Assembly: GCA_035532755.1 (NCBI GenBank)
Contig: DATKQI010000279.1
Location: forward strand, 1 to 64,000
DNA length: 64,000 nt
Source: DATKQI01 sp035532755
GTDB lineage: Bacteria; Pseudomonadota; Alphaproteobacteria; Acetobacterales; Acetobacteraceae
Direction: 5' to 3'
The notes beneath the pieces are model-generated. The model worked only from the letters and a program-made list of their open reading frames with translations. It searched no databases and was not told the DNA's origin. Each line of letters starts with the position of its first letter. Within the stretch, counting starts at the first letter, position 1. The position numbers were made by a program, and so were the translations under genes. Positions 18,981-27,774 of this stretch are shown piece after piece.

Positions 18981-19766
18981 ATGGACGCCAATGCGCTGCC
19001 ACGCGCCATCGCCTTGCAATACGACAAAGGTGAAGTGGTCTATCCGGCTGGCCGCGCGCCCATGCTGCGCGAATACAGCTTCAACGGGCTCGGGCTGCGA
19101 ACCTTCGGCAAGACTGCCGATTTCATCGGCGATCCGCGGTTCGAGCGGGCCTATGCCCGGGGGTGGAACAGCGGCCACAAGAAGGCCCAGGGGATGGACG
19201 ATGCCCGCTGGGCCGTGCACGTCGCGCTATGGGCCGCCACCCAGGCGGCGCGGCTGCCGGGTGATTTCGTCGAATGCGGCGTTGATACCGGCATGCTGTC
19301 GCTCGCCATCTGTGAATGGCTTGATTTCAATGCGTTAGATAGGGATTTCTGGCTGTTCGATACCTTCCGCGGCATCCCGGAAGCACAGATGAGCCCCGCG
19401 GAGCACGCGGGAATCGGCGGCTGGCACAACGCGCATTCCTACGAGGAGTGTTTCGACCGGGCGGCGGCGAACTTCTCGCCCTGGCCGCGCTGCCGGCTGG
19501 TGCGCGGGGAGGTGCCGGGCACGCTTGCCGGCTTCCCGGCCGAGCGGCGGGTGGCCTATCTGTCGATCGACATGAACATCGTGCTGCCCGAAATCGCCGC
19601 GCTGGAGTTCTTCTGGCCTTTTCTGGTGCCGGGCGCGGTGGTGCTGCTGGACGATTATGGATGGGCGACCCACCGCGACCAGAAGGCCGCGTTCGACGCT
19701 TTCGCGGCCGAACACCGTGTGCCGATCCTGGCCGTGCCGACCGGGCAGGGCATCCTCATCCGCTGA
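18981..19766 (+). CDS. TylF/MycF-type O-methyltransferase
   Basis: About 261 residues, class I SAM-dependent methyltransferase of the TylF (macrocin O-methyltransferase) family. The SAM loop GDFVECGVDTGMLS is at about residue 92; FDTFRGIPE and the metal-ligand region LVPGAVVLLDDYGW are family signatures. Such enzymes methylate sugar hydroxyls in macrolides and surface glycans. No glycosyltransferase or biosynthetic neighbours are seen, so the substrate is unknown. ATG 18981 is preceded by GCGAGG; a TTG 9 nt upstream is possible. The 3' end overlaps the convergent ROK gene by 11 bp. The 86-bp upstream gap is A+T-rich and probably holds its promoter. Confidence 0.8.
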   Translation: MDANALPRAIALQYDKGEVVYPAGRAPMLREYSFNGLGLRTFGKTADFIGDPRFERAYARGWNSGHKKAQGMDDARWAVHVALWAATQAARLPGDFVECGVDTGMLSLAICEWLDFNALDRDFWLFDTFRGIPEAQMSPAEHAGIGGWHNAHSYEECFDRAAANFSPWPRCRLVRGEVPGTLAGFPAERRVAYLSIDMNIVLPEIAALEFFWPFLVPGAVVLLDDYGWATHRDQKAAFDAFAAEHRVPILAVPTGQGILIR

Positions 19767-20988
19767 GCGTTTCGGCCAGCGCCTTTTCCGGTTGGCCCGG
19801 CTGACGGGGCTGGGTGACCTGGGCGAGGATGCGCGGATGGCCCAGGAAACCGTCCATCGCCAGCGCAACCCCGCCCATCGGCACCGAATCATTACCCAGC
19901 GGCGAGACCAGGATGCCGGCCCCCGCCTGCATAACCGCCAGCGCATTAACGGCCATGACGGCATGCGCGGCCGGCAGCATGTGCTCGGCAAGTGCGGCAA
20001 GATTGCCGCCGAGCACGATGCGGCCGGGATTGAAGATGTTGATGAGGTTGCCCAAGGCGAAGCCCAGATGCTCCCCGGCCTCGGCCAGTACCGCCAACAC
20101 CACCGGGTCTCCTATTGCCGCGGCGCGGGCGATGACCTCGGCATCGGCCAGGGTGCGGCCCTTTTCCGCCAGGCGCAGGCGGATCGCCGGTTCGGAGACG
20201 TAGGCCTCGAAACAGCCTCGCCCGCCGCAGCCGCACGGTCGGCCGCCGGGGACGATCTTCATGTGGCCGATCTCTCCGGCAAGACCGCCGGCGCCACGGT
20301 AGAGATTGCCCATCAGATAAACGCCGCCGCCGATGCCCGAATGGCCGTGGATGAAAATGAAATCCTGCACGCCCCGACAGTCGCCGAACAGATGCTCGGC
20401 CAGGGCGGCGGCCTTGGTATCGTTGTCCACATGGACCGGCACGGGGAACCGGTCGCTCAGCATCCCGGCGACGGGCACGTTGCGCCAGCCCAGGTTGGGG
20501 GCCAGCAGGACCTGGCCGGCAGTGTCGATCAACCCCGGCACGCCCACCCCTATGCCGCTGAGCGACTCGTAGTCCACGCCACAATCGGCCAGCAGCCGAT
20601 CGACGCCGGCCCGCAAGGCGGCCAGCGCGGCATCGACGGACTGGGTGCCGGCCACATTCAGCCGTGCCCGCACCTGGCCATCGAGGCCCGTGGCCACCAG
20701 GCGGATCACATCCGGCTCGATCCCCGCACCGATCAGCCATCCGCCATCGGGGGCGAGGCGCAACGCGGCTTCCGGCCGCCCGGCCCGGCCGGAACGACGG
20801 ACCGATCCGCGCTGGACGATGCCGCCGGCTTCAAGCTGGGTCGCGATGATCGACACCGTCGCCGCATCGATGCCGGTGAGGGCCGCCAGCCGGCGCTGGG
20901 AAATATCCGGGTTCTCCCGCAGCGCGTGGAACAGACGCGCGGTATTGATCTTGCGGATCAGTGCCGAATTGACACGCGCTACACTCAT
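19756..20988 (-). CDS. ROK-family transcriptional repressor
   Basis: About 410 residues: N-terminal winged HTH (ISQRRLAALTGIDAATVSIIATQL) and a ROK sugar-binding domain with the zinc motif CGCGGRGCFEAYVS and glycine-rich phosphate loops. The XylR/NagC/Mlc class binds DNA until a sugar ligand releases it. It is divergent from a sugar ABC importer operon ending in a xylose-dehydrogenase-like SDR, so it most likely represses that operon in the absence of a pentose. ATG 20988 gives the usual short arm before the HTH; a start 78 nt further up adds basic, non-family sequence. Confidence 0.9.
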   Translation of the reverse strand: MSVARVNSALIRKINTARLFHALRENPDISQRRLAALTGIDAATVSIIATQLEAGGIVQRGSVRRSGRAGRPEAALRLAPDGGWLIGAGIEPDVIRLVATGLDGQVRARLNVAGTQSVDAALAALRAGVDRLLADCGVDYESLSGIGVGVPGLIDTAGQVLLAPNLGWRNVPVAGMLSDRFPVPVHVDNDTKAAALAEHLFGDCRGVQDFIFIHGHSGIGGGVYLMGNLYRGAGGLAGEIGHMKIVPGGRPCGCGGRGCFEAYVSEPAIRLRLAEKGRTLADAEVIARAAAIGDPVVLAVLAEAGEHLGFALGNLINIFNPGRIVLGGNLAALAEHMLPAAHAVMAVNALAVMQAGAGILVSPLGNDSVPMGGVALAMDGFLGHPRILAQVTQPRQPGQPEKALAETLSG

Positions 20989-21088
20989 GCCACCATCCCC
21001 GGACCTGGGTGCGAACCTTGGCCCGAACCCTCGCTTGAAGCCCAATTTGCCGTGCCTTGACGCCACTGGCGGGCGCTGCTTATTGTCT

Positions 21089-21111
21089 GACGAATTCGTC
21101 GGAGTTCGACG
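21089..21111. promoter_or_regulatory. Overlapping palindromes, candidate ROK operator
   Basis: In the 311-bp divergent gap between the ROK gene and the sugar-binding protein, GACGAATTCGTC (21089-21100) is a perfect 12-bp palindrome. CGTCG-N5-CGACG (21097-21111) overlaps it. An A-tract follows at 21114-21120. The rest of the gap up to the GGAGGGAG ribosome site at 21290 shows no gene. Operator role is inferred. Confidence 0.45.
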
Positions 21112-21299
21112 TTAAAAAAAATAAGCACAAACAATCAGCTTTGCGAAGCCCATGTGCTTTGCGCGAAGCCGATTGCACCTTGGGAGGATCGACGCGCTTC
21201 ATACGATCGCGGTCGATCGGCGGATCAACGGGACAGGCGTTCCGGCATCCGCCATGCAAGCTCCGGCATTTCGATCTGATATTGCAACGGAGGGAGCCA

Positions 21300-22406
21300 A
21301 TGAGCAACGAATCGAAGGAAGCCGGGCCCAAGAACGAACTGGTGGCGGCGATCGAAAGCCGGCTGCGCCGGCGTGGAGTCCTCGGCGGGGCGGCGCTGGG
21401 TGCGGCGGCCACGATGCTGGGCGGGGCGGTGACGCAGGCGCATGCGGCGACCGGCGGGCCGTTCCCGAGCCATCCGAAATGGAAGTTCGTGTTCGTCAAC
21501 CACGTGACAAGCAATCCGTTCTTCGTGCCGACGGTGTACGGCATCCAGGACGCCTGCGCCGTGCTCGGCTGCTCCTATCAGTGGACGGGCTCGGAAATCA
21601 GCGACGTCGCGCAGATGGTGAATTCGATGAATGCCGCCATCGCCGGCAAGGCCGATGCGATCGGCGTCGCGATCGTCGATCCGAAAGGCTTCGACGCACC
21701 AACCGCACGGGCGATGGATGCCGGCATCCCGGTGTTCAGCTACAACGCCGATGCCCCGGCCGGCAGCCCCAACAAGCGTCTCGCCTATATCGGCCAGGAC
21801 CTGTTCAACTCCGGCTACCAGATGGGCATGCGCATCGTGAAGCTGGTGGGCGAGGGGCCGGTGGTGCTGTTCATCGCCACGCCGGGCCAGCTCAACATCC
21901 AGCCGCGCATCGACGGCGCGGTGGCCGCGCTGAAGAAATACGGCCCGAAGATCAAGTACGACGTGGTGGCGACCGACCCGACGGTGAACGTCTCGCTTTC
22001 GAAAATCCAGGCTTATTACCTCGGCCACCAGAAGGTGAAGGGCATGTTCGCCGTCGATGGCGGCAGCAGCCAGGGCGTGGCCCAGGTGATGCAGCAGTAC
22101 GGCCTGGCGAAGAAGGGCGTGCATGGCGGCGGCTTCGACCTGCTGCCGAAGACCCTGCAACTGATCAACGCGGGCATCATGGGCTTCGCCATCGACCAGC
22201 AGCCCTATCTGCAAGGGTTCTACACGGTGATGGAAATGTTCATGTTCAAGGCGTCCGGCGGCCTGGTCGGCCCGGCCAACGTGAACACCGGCCTGAAATT
22301 CGTGGTGAAGGGCAGCGTCAAGCCGTACCTGACCACGCATTCACGCTACGAAGGCACGGCGTCGGCGCAGATGATCGTGCCGCACACCGGCCCGATCGCC
22401 GGCTGA
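21300..22406 (+). CDS. Sugar ABC transporter substrate-binding protein
   Basis: A 368-residue periplasmic binding protein of the ribose/xylose class (type 1 fold, cluster B). A Tat-like export signal RLRRRGVLGGAALGAA is followed by a cleavage-like AHAAT near residue 50. The mature part begins KWKFVFVNHVTSNPFF, the usual opening of sugar-binding lobes. ATG 21300 has GGAGGGAG just upstream; a longer in-frame extension exists but has no family similarity. First gene of an importer operon (binding protein, permease, ATPase, SDR). The SDR points to a pentose such as xylose, by context only. Confidence 0.9.
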   Translation: MSNESKEAGPKNELVAAIESRLRRRGVLGGAALGAAATMLGGAVTQAHAATGGPFPSHPKWKFVFVNHVTSNPFFVPTVYGIQDACAVLGCSYQWTGSEISDVAQMVNSMNAAIAGKADAIGVAIVDPKGFDAPTARAMDAGIPVFSYNADAPAGSPNKRLAYIGQDLFNSGYQMGMRIVKLVGEGPVVLFIATPGQLNIQPRIDGAVAALKKYGPKIKYDVVATDPTVNVSLSKIQAYYLGHQKVKGMFAVDGGSSQGVAQVMQQYGLAKKGVHGGGFDLLPKTLQLINAGIMGFAIDQQPYLQGFYTVMEMFMFKASGGLVGPANVNTGLKFVVKGSVKPYLTTHSRYEGTASAQMIVPHTGPIAG

Positions 22407-22414
22407 GCGCGGGG

Positions 22415-23437
22415 ATGGCCGGGGAAGGCAATCCGGTGGGGGGCGCCATGGCGGCGCCCCCTGCCAAGGCGCAGGCGCGGCGGGGCAGCGTACTCCAGCG
22501 CTTTCTGATCTGGCGCGAGGCGAGCGTGATCGTGGTGGCGATCGCACTCGTTGTGTATTTCGAGCTGACGAACGACAACTTCGTCAGCAGCGCCAATCTC
22601 CAGACGCTTTCGCAGTTCATCGCGGCCCCGGCCATCATCGCCTGCGGCGAGATCATGCTGCTGATCTGCAAGGAGATTGATCTTTCCGCCGGGCAGACCT
22701 TCGCACTCGCGCCATTCATCGTCTATTTCGCCGCACAGGCCGGGCTGCCGGTTATTGTCGGCATCATCCTCGCGCTGATGGTCTGCGCGATGATCGGGTT
22801 CACGATCGGCATGATCACCGTGAAGCTTGGCGTGCCGTCGTTCATCACCACGCTTGGCACGCTGTTCCTGATCAACGGGCTGACGCTGACGATCTCCCGC
22901 GGGTTTCCGGCCAATACCGTGGGCGGCCCGGCGCTGTCCTACATCATGGGCAACGCGCCCTATGCCGAGATCATCTGGGCGGTGCTGATCGTTTTCGTGG
23001 GGCACATGGTGCTGCGGCGCACACGCTGGGGCATGCACACCATCGCGGTCGGCGGCAACCTGATCGGCGCGGCGGAAGCGGGCATCCATGTGAACCGCAT
23101 CAAGGTCGGCAATTTCATGCTGACGGCCACGCTCGCGGGGTTTGCCGGCATCCTTGAAGCCTTCCGCATCGGTTCGACCGACCCGCTGGCCGGCGGCAGC
23201 AACATCATGTTCCTGGCCGTGGCATCGGGCGTGATCGGCGGCACAGCGCTCACCGGCGGATCGGGCACCATCATCGGCGGCCTGCTCGGCGCGGTGGTGC
23301 TGGGTGTGCTGCAGGACGGTTTCACCTTGCAAGGCATCAACGCCTTCACCTTCGACATGATCATCGGCGCCGCGATCCTGATCGCCATGACGTCGAACAT
23401 CTATCTTGGCCGCATGCGCAACGGAGGCCGGTCATGA
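22415..23437 (+). CDS. Sugar ABC transporter permease (RbsC/XylH family)
   Basis: About 340 residues with some eight to ten hydrophobic segments, a single-gene permease of the branched-chain/ribose type. The cytoplasmic coupling segment RRTRWGMHTIAVGGNLIGAAEAG (shown by GMHTIAVGGN) is the family signature. Two in-frame starts are possible: ATG 22415 directly abuts a GGGG run, while ATG 22448 has GGTGGGGGG 4 nt upstream and may be the real one. It overlaps the ATPase gene as ATGA. Confidence 0.9.
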   Translation: MAGEGNPVGGAMAAPPAKAQARRGSVLQRFLIWREASVIVVAIALVVYFELTNDNFVSSANLQTLSQFIAAPAIIACGEIMLLICKEIDLSAGQTFALAPFIVYFAAQAGLPVIVGIILALMVCAMIGFTIGMITVKLGVPSFITTLGTLFLINGLTLTISRGFPANTVGGPALSYIMGNAPYAEIIWAVLIVFVGHMVLRRTRWGMHTIAVGGNLIGAAEAGIHVNRIKVGNFMLTATLAGFAGILEAFRIGSTDPLAGGSNIMFLAVASGVIGGTALTGGSGTIIGGLLGAVVLGVLQDGFTLQGINAFTFDMIIGAAILIAMTSNIYLGRMRNGGRS

Positions 23438-24225
23438 GCGGCGGGAGCGGAAACGGCGCCGGCATGAACGGCACGGAGGCGCTGCGGGCGGAGAACATCG
23501 TCAAGCGCTTCGGCGCGGTGACGGCGCTGAACGGCGTGTCGGTCACGTTGAACCACGGCGAGGTGCTCGGCATCTTGGGCGACAACGGCGCCGGCAAATC
23601 GACGCTGATGAAAATCCTGACCGGCTTCCATGCGCCGACCGAGGGCCAGCTGCATGTGCAGGGGCAGTCGGTGGCGCTGCGATCGGTCGATCATGCGCGC
23701 GAACTCGGGATCGAGTGCGTCTATCAGGATTTGGCGCTGATCAACACACTCTCGGTCTATCACAACATGTTCCTCAACCGGGAAGTGGTCGGCGGCCTGC
23801 CGTTTCGCCTTCTTAACAACCGTGAAATGCGCCGGCGCGCGAACGAGGCCCTCGACGACATCGGTGTGACCGTCCCCTCGGTGGACGAGGAGGTGGCAAT
23901 GCTCTCGGGCGGGCAGCGCCAGGCGGTCGCGGTGGCGCGCGCGGTGTATTCGAAGGCGAAGATATTGCTGCTTGACGAGCCGCTGGCGGCGATGGGCGCA
24001 CGCGAGGCCGGGCTGATCATCGACCTGCTGATGCGGCTGAAGGCGCGCGGGGATCTGTCGATCGCGATGATCGCGCATAATTACGCCCAGACGCTGGAGA
24101 TCTGCGACCGGGTGATCCTGGTGCAGCACGGGCAGATCACGTTCGAGCGGCGTTCGGCCGAAACCTCGGTGGAGGAGTTGCTGGAGGTCGTTCGCCGCGA
24201 ATACCGGGCCTATCGCCGCGCCTGA
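23434..24225 (+). CDS. Sugar ABC transporter ATP-binding protein
   Basis: A 263-residue single ATPase domain: Walker A GDNGAGKST (about residues 49-57), Q-loop in YQDLALI, signature LSGGQRQAV (about 153-161), Walker B ILLLDEPL (about 175-182). RbsA/XylG proteins usually have two fused domains; this one has one, the FrcA/short sugar importer form that would act as a homodimer. ATGA overlap with the permease gene shows coupling. Confidence 0.92.
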   Translation: MSGGSGNGAGMNGTEALRAENIVKRFGAVTALNGVSVTLNHGEVLGILGDNGAGKSTLMKILTGFHAPTEGQLHVQGQSVALRSVDHARELGIECVYQDLALINTLSVYHNMFLNREVVGGLPFRLLNNREMRRRANEALDDIGVTVPSVDEEVAMLSGGQRQAVAVARAVYSKAKILLLDEPLAAMGAREAGLIIDLLMRLKARGDLSIAMIAHNYAQTLEICDRVILVQHGQITFERRSAETSVEELLEVVRREYRAYRRA

Positions 24226-24263
24226 GCGCTTCCACCGCGATTTCATTGAAGGAGAGCCATATC

Positions 24264-25040
24264 ATGGCCGATCCCGCACGCTTCGCCACCTATCCCAGCC
24301 TGCGCGGACAGCGCGTGTTCATCAGCGGCGGCGCCTCCGGCATCGGCGAATCGCTGGTCGCGCATTTCGCGGCCCAGGGCGCGTATGTCGGCTTCCTCGA
24401 CATCGCGGACGCGCCGGCGAAGGAGGTGTGCGCGAAGGTGAAGGCGGCCGGCCATCCAGAACCCGCCTATCGCCATGCCGATGTGCGGGATGTGGCGGCC
24501 TTCCAGGCCGTGATCAGGGAATTGGCGACCGAGGTCGGGCCGTTCACCGTGCTGCTGAACAACGCCGCCCATGACCAGCGCCATCCCTGGCAGGAGGTGA
24601 CGGCCGAGTACTGGGATGACCGGGTCGCGGTGAACCTGCGGCACCAGTTCTTCGCCATCCAGGCGATCGCCCCGATGATGCAGGCCGCCGCCGGCGGCTC
24701 GATCATCAATTTCGGCTCGTGCAGCTGGCATATCGGCCAGGGCGGCATGCCGGCCTATACCTCGTCCAAGGCGGCCGTCGAGGGGTTGACGCGGGGAATG
24801 GCGCGCGACCTGGGGCCGGACCATATCCGGGTGAACTGCATCATTCCCGGCTGGATCATGACGGAACGGCAGATCAGCCTGTGGCTGACGCCCGAGGCCG
24901 AGGCGGATCTGATGAGGAACCAGTGCCTGAAGGAGAAGGTCTATCCGCCAGATATAGCGCGGATGGCGCTGTTCCTGGCATCGGATGACAGCCGCATGTG
25001 CACGAACCAGACATTCGTGGTGGATGGCGGCTGGATTTGA
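24264..25040 (+). CDS. Xylose-dehydrogenase-like SDR (D-xylose 1-dehydrogenase type)
   Basis: A 258-residue SDR with SGGASGIG (NAD(P) loop), LLNNAAHDQRH, catalytic Ser in FGSCSWH and YTSSKAAVEG. Segments YPSLRGQRVFISGG, NNAAHDQRHPW, INFGSCSWHIG and IIPGWIMTERQ closely follow my recollection of Caulobacter XylB, which oxidizes D-xylose to xylonolactone in the non-phosphorylating pathway. No lactonase, dehydratase or aldolase gene is seen, so the rest of such a pathway would lie elsewhere. ATG 24264 follows GAAGGAGAG. Last gene of the importer operon. Arabinose or another aldose is a possible alternative substrate. Confidence 0.82.
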   Translation: MADPARFATYPSLRGQRVFISGGASGIGESLVAHFAAQGAYVGFLDIADAPAKEVCAKVKAAGHPEPAYRHADVRDVAAFQAVIRELATEVGPFTVLLNNAAHDQRHPWQEVTAEYWDDRVAVNLRHQFFAIQAIAPMMQAAAGGSIINFGSCSWHIGQGGMPAYTSSKAAVEGLTRGMARDLGPDHIRVNCIIPGWIMTERQISLWLTPEAEADLMRNQCLKEKVYPPDIARMALFLASDDSRMCTNQTFVVDGGWI

Positions 25041-25082
25041 TCCGACACCTGCGCGGGGTAGGGCGAGCGGAACTCGGGGCGA

Positions 25083-27758
25083 ATGTTCGGAGCTGGGAGC
25101 CTGGAGCAGCGGATCGCACGCAACCCGCATGCCTTGCCGATCCTCCTGCTGATCCTGTTGCCGGTCACCGCAAATGTGCTGGCACTCACTGGTGTTTTCA
25201 ATCCGGACCCTGCTCTGTTGCTCAGTGGTCTTGGAAACGGGCTTGGCGGGAATCTGCTGAAAGGCGCTGCTGGATGGCTTGATCCGGATGTCGGCTACAT
25301 TACGCAGCCGTTGGGCCATCTGAGTGCGCAGGACTGGCTTCACGGCATCATTCCTTGGTGGAATCCCTTTACCGGCGTGGGCATGCCGCTTGCGGCAGAA
25401 ATGCAAACGTCGTCGCTCTTCCTGCCTTTCGTCCTGCTCCTGCATTTCTGGTCAGGCTGGTTATGGCTGCGGCTGACGCTGCAGATTCTATGTGGACTTT
25501 TCACGTACGCGCTACTGATCGAACTACGATTGGGACGGTTCTCTGCTCTGGTTGGTGCAGGTCTTTTTGCATTGAACGGAGCGTTTATTCTGGTGCCTCA
25601 CGCTCCCATTGCGCCGCTTCCGTTCCTGTCGTTGCTGCTGCTTGGGGTGGAACGCGCACGGCGAGCCGCTGTGGAGGGCGCGCCGCTCGGCTGGTCATTG
25701 ATCGTGATAGCGGTCAGCTATTCGCTTTATGCTGGCTTTCCGGAGGTGGCCTATTTCGATGGGTTGCTTGCCGTGGTTTGGTCGATGTGCGTGTTGCTGT
25801 CTTTGCCGCAGGATGCCGCGGTCCGGTTTGCAAGGAAACTCCTGCTGGCGACGATGATCGGTCTGTGCGTGGCATTGCCGTTGATCGTTCCGTTCTTGCT
25901 GTATCTACGGGCCGGGTTCGTCGGCAACCACGCTGGTTTTTTTGCCCAAGCGTCGCTGCCGCGCGAAATGACGGCCTTTCCGCTTTTCCCGTACATCTTC
26001 GGCCCGTTTGGCGTGGTGCCAAAGGGGGGGTCCGGCGGGTTGATCTGGCGATTTTGGGGGCAGGTCGGCGGGTGGATTGGCGTGCTGCCGACATTGTTGG
26101 CATTGATCGCGGTGTTGAACACACTTGGCCGACGGGTGCCACATGCGCTGTTGCGGTGGGTCTTATTGGCGTGGGCATTCCTGTGGCAGGCCCGCAGTTT
26201 CGGATTTCCGGGCACTATTGCACTGGTCAATTTAATTCCCGGCGTATCCGCTGCCAATGCGATGCGGTTCGCCATTCCCTCCACCTCCTTCGCTGTGTTC
26301 GTATTGGCGGCCTGCGCCCTGGCCGATTGGCGCCGGGGATTGTGGCTGCTGCGTCGATCTATGACAGGTTGTGTTTTAATCATCGTGGTTGCCGTCGGGA
26401 TGCTGCTGTCGTCGGCGGGAGTGGTGCTTGCCAACTCGCAAGTGGCAATGTTCTTTGCGGTGGCCTCGGTCATCGGAAGCGCCGGGCTTGTCTGGCTTTT
26501 GCTGGCGGTGCTGGCTGCACCACCTACGCCGGCTCGCGCGTGGCTGGCAGCTGGAATCATGCTGTTGGAAGCTATAGTTCTGATCAGTCTACCGCAATTA
26601 GCCGGTGTGCGGCGCGGGCGGATCGATCTTGGTGTCGTGTCGTTTCTGAAAGCGCATCAACATCTCTCGCGCCTGTACACGCTGGGGCCGCTCGGAGTGA
26701 ACTATCCGGCGATGTTTCGGCTTGCCGCCATCAATGGCACTCAGCTGCCTCTGCCGCTCGACTGGGCACACTTTATTACCCATCGGCTTGATCCCTATGC
26801 CAACCCGATAATGTTCACCGGCTCCGAGCCCCGCGGGCGTACCGGCCGCCCTGATCAGACGGCGGAGTTGCGGCGGCACCTGGGCAGCTACAAAGCCATC
26901 TGCGTGCGCTACATTTTGGCTCCGCCGGGAATAAACCCATTCCGACGTGCGATCTCACTGCCGATATCCGATCGGTTCTCCTCCTGGGTGCGGCTGGACG
27001 CGGGGCAGGTGGTGTCCGGCACGCTGTCACCTGTTCCAGCCGCCGGCGTGAAGGCCGATGCAGCCGGCGTGGTTGTCGGTACCTATGCGGGCGCGGCGAG
27101 CGGCCATCTGGTGCTGCGATTGTGTGCCGGGAGCCGTTGCGCGCAGGGAAGTGCCGATCTGCGTGGGGTGCTGGACAACCTGCCGCTCACCATTCCTCTT
27201 CGCCCGACCCTCACGCTGCCGCCGCGGGCTGTGGTGCATTTCCGTATCACCCATGACGTCGGGAGCCCGGTGATAATCTGGCTGGGGCGGGCGATCGGTG
27301 TTCACGCTTCCATCGGCACACGGCAGTTGCCGGGCCGCGTGCCCATCGTCAGCCTGATATCGCCACCGACCGGCCTGGCACCGGTGCGTGTGTTTCGCAA
27401 TGCGACAGCAGATGTCTATCGTTTACCCGATCCTGCGCCCTATTTCGCCATCTCGGGCGGCCCGTGCCGCTTGCAGCCGCGCGGCCGGCAGGCCGTACGA
27501 GTCTCTTGCACCGCTCCGGCGCGTTTGATTCGCCACGAGCTTTTCTTCGCTGGCTGGGGCGCACATGTAAACGGCGTAAGCGCCCCCGTCACCCGGGCTG
27601 GAGCGATCTTCCAATCCGTGCCGCTGCCAACGGGTGACAGCATGATTCACTTCACCTATCGCCCTCCCTATACCCGCACGTCCACCGCCGTTGCCTTGTT
27701 GGCAGTCGTGGCATGGCTCGGTGCAATCTTGAGAGGAGGCGGGAAACCGGGCCGTTGA
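25083..27758 (+). CDS. Large YfhO-like integral membrane protein
   Basis: An 891-residue protein with about 10-12 hydrophobic segments in the first 510 residues and a mostly soluble, beta-rich C-terminal half. The loop WWNPFTGVGMPLAAE (about residue 92) and the C-terminal FAGWGAHVNG-type segment resemble YfhO/GT-C-like proteins that in Gram-positives help glycosylate lipoteichoic acid; function in alphaproteobacteria is unknown. Cysteines in RLCAGSRCAQG and GGPCRLQ...RVSCTAP could form extracytoplasmic disulfides. Codon choice looks less G+C-biased than in neighbouring genes. It stands alone, 42 bp after the SDR and convergent with folC. Confidence 0.65.
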   Translation: MFGAGSLEQRIARNPHALPILLLILLPVTANVLALTGVFNPDPALLLSGLGNGLGGNLLKGAAGWLDPDVGYITQPLGHLSAQDWLHGIIPWWNPFTGVGMPLAAEMQTSSLFLPFVLLLHFWSGWLWLRLTLQILCGLFTYALLIELRLGRFSALVGAGLFALNGAFILVPHAPIAPLPFLSLLLLGVERARRAAVEGAPLGWSLIVIAVSYSLYAGFPEVAYFDGLLAVVWSMCVLLSLPQDAAVRFARKLLLATMIGLCVALPLIVPFLLYLRAGFVGNHAGFFAQASLPREMTAFPLFPYIFGPFGVVPKGGSGGLIWRFWGQVGGWIGVLPTLLALIAVLNTLGRRVPHALLRWVLLAWAFLWQARSFGFPGTIALVNLIPGVSAANAMRFAIPSTSFAVFVLAACALADWRRGLWLLRRSMTGCVLIIVVAVGMLLSSAGVVLANSQVAMFFAVASVIGSAGLVWLLLAVLAAPPTPARAWLAAGIMLLEAIVLISLPQLAGVRRGRIDLGVVSFLKAHQHLSRLYTLGPLGVNYPAMFRLAAINGTQLPLPLDWAHFITHRLDPYANPIMFTGSEPRGRTGRPDQTAELRRHLGSYKAICVRYILAPPGINPFRRAISLPISDRFSSWVRLDAGQVVSGTLSPVPAAGVKADAAGVVVGTYAGAASGHLVLRLCAGSRCAQGSADLRGVLDNLPLTIPLRPTLTLPPRAVVHFRITHDVGSPVIIWLGRAIGVHASIGTRQLPGRVPIVSLISPPTGLAPVRVFRNATADVYRLPDPAPYFAISGGPCRLQPRGRQAVRVSCTAPARLIRHELFFAGWGAHVNGVSAPVTRAGAIFQSVPLPTGDSMIHFTYRPPYTRTSTAVALLAVVAWLGAILRGGGKPGR

Positions 27759-27774
27759 CGCCATCCGCTGCACT

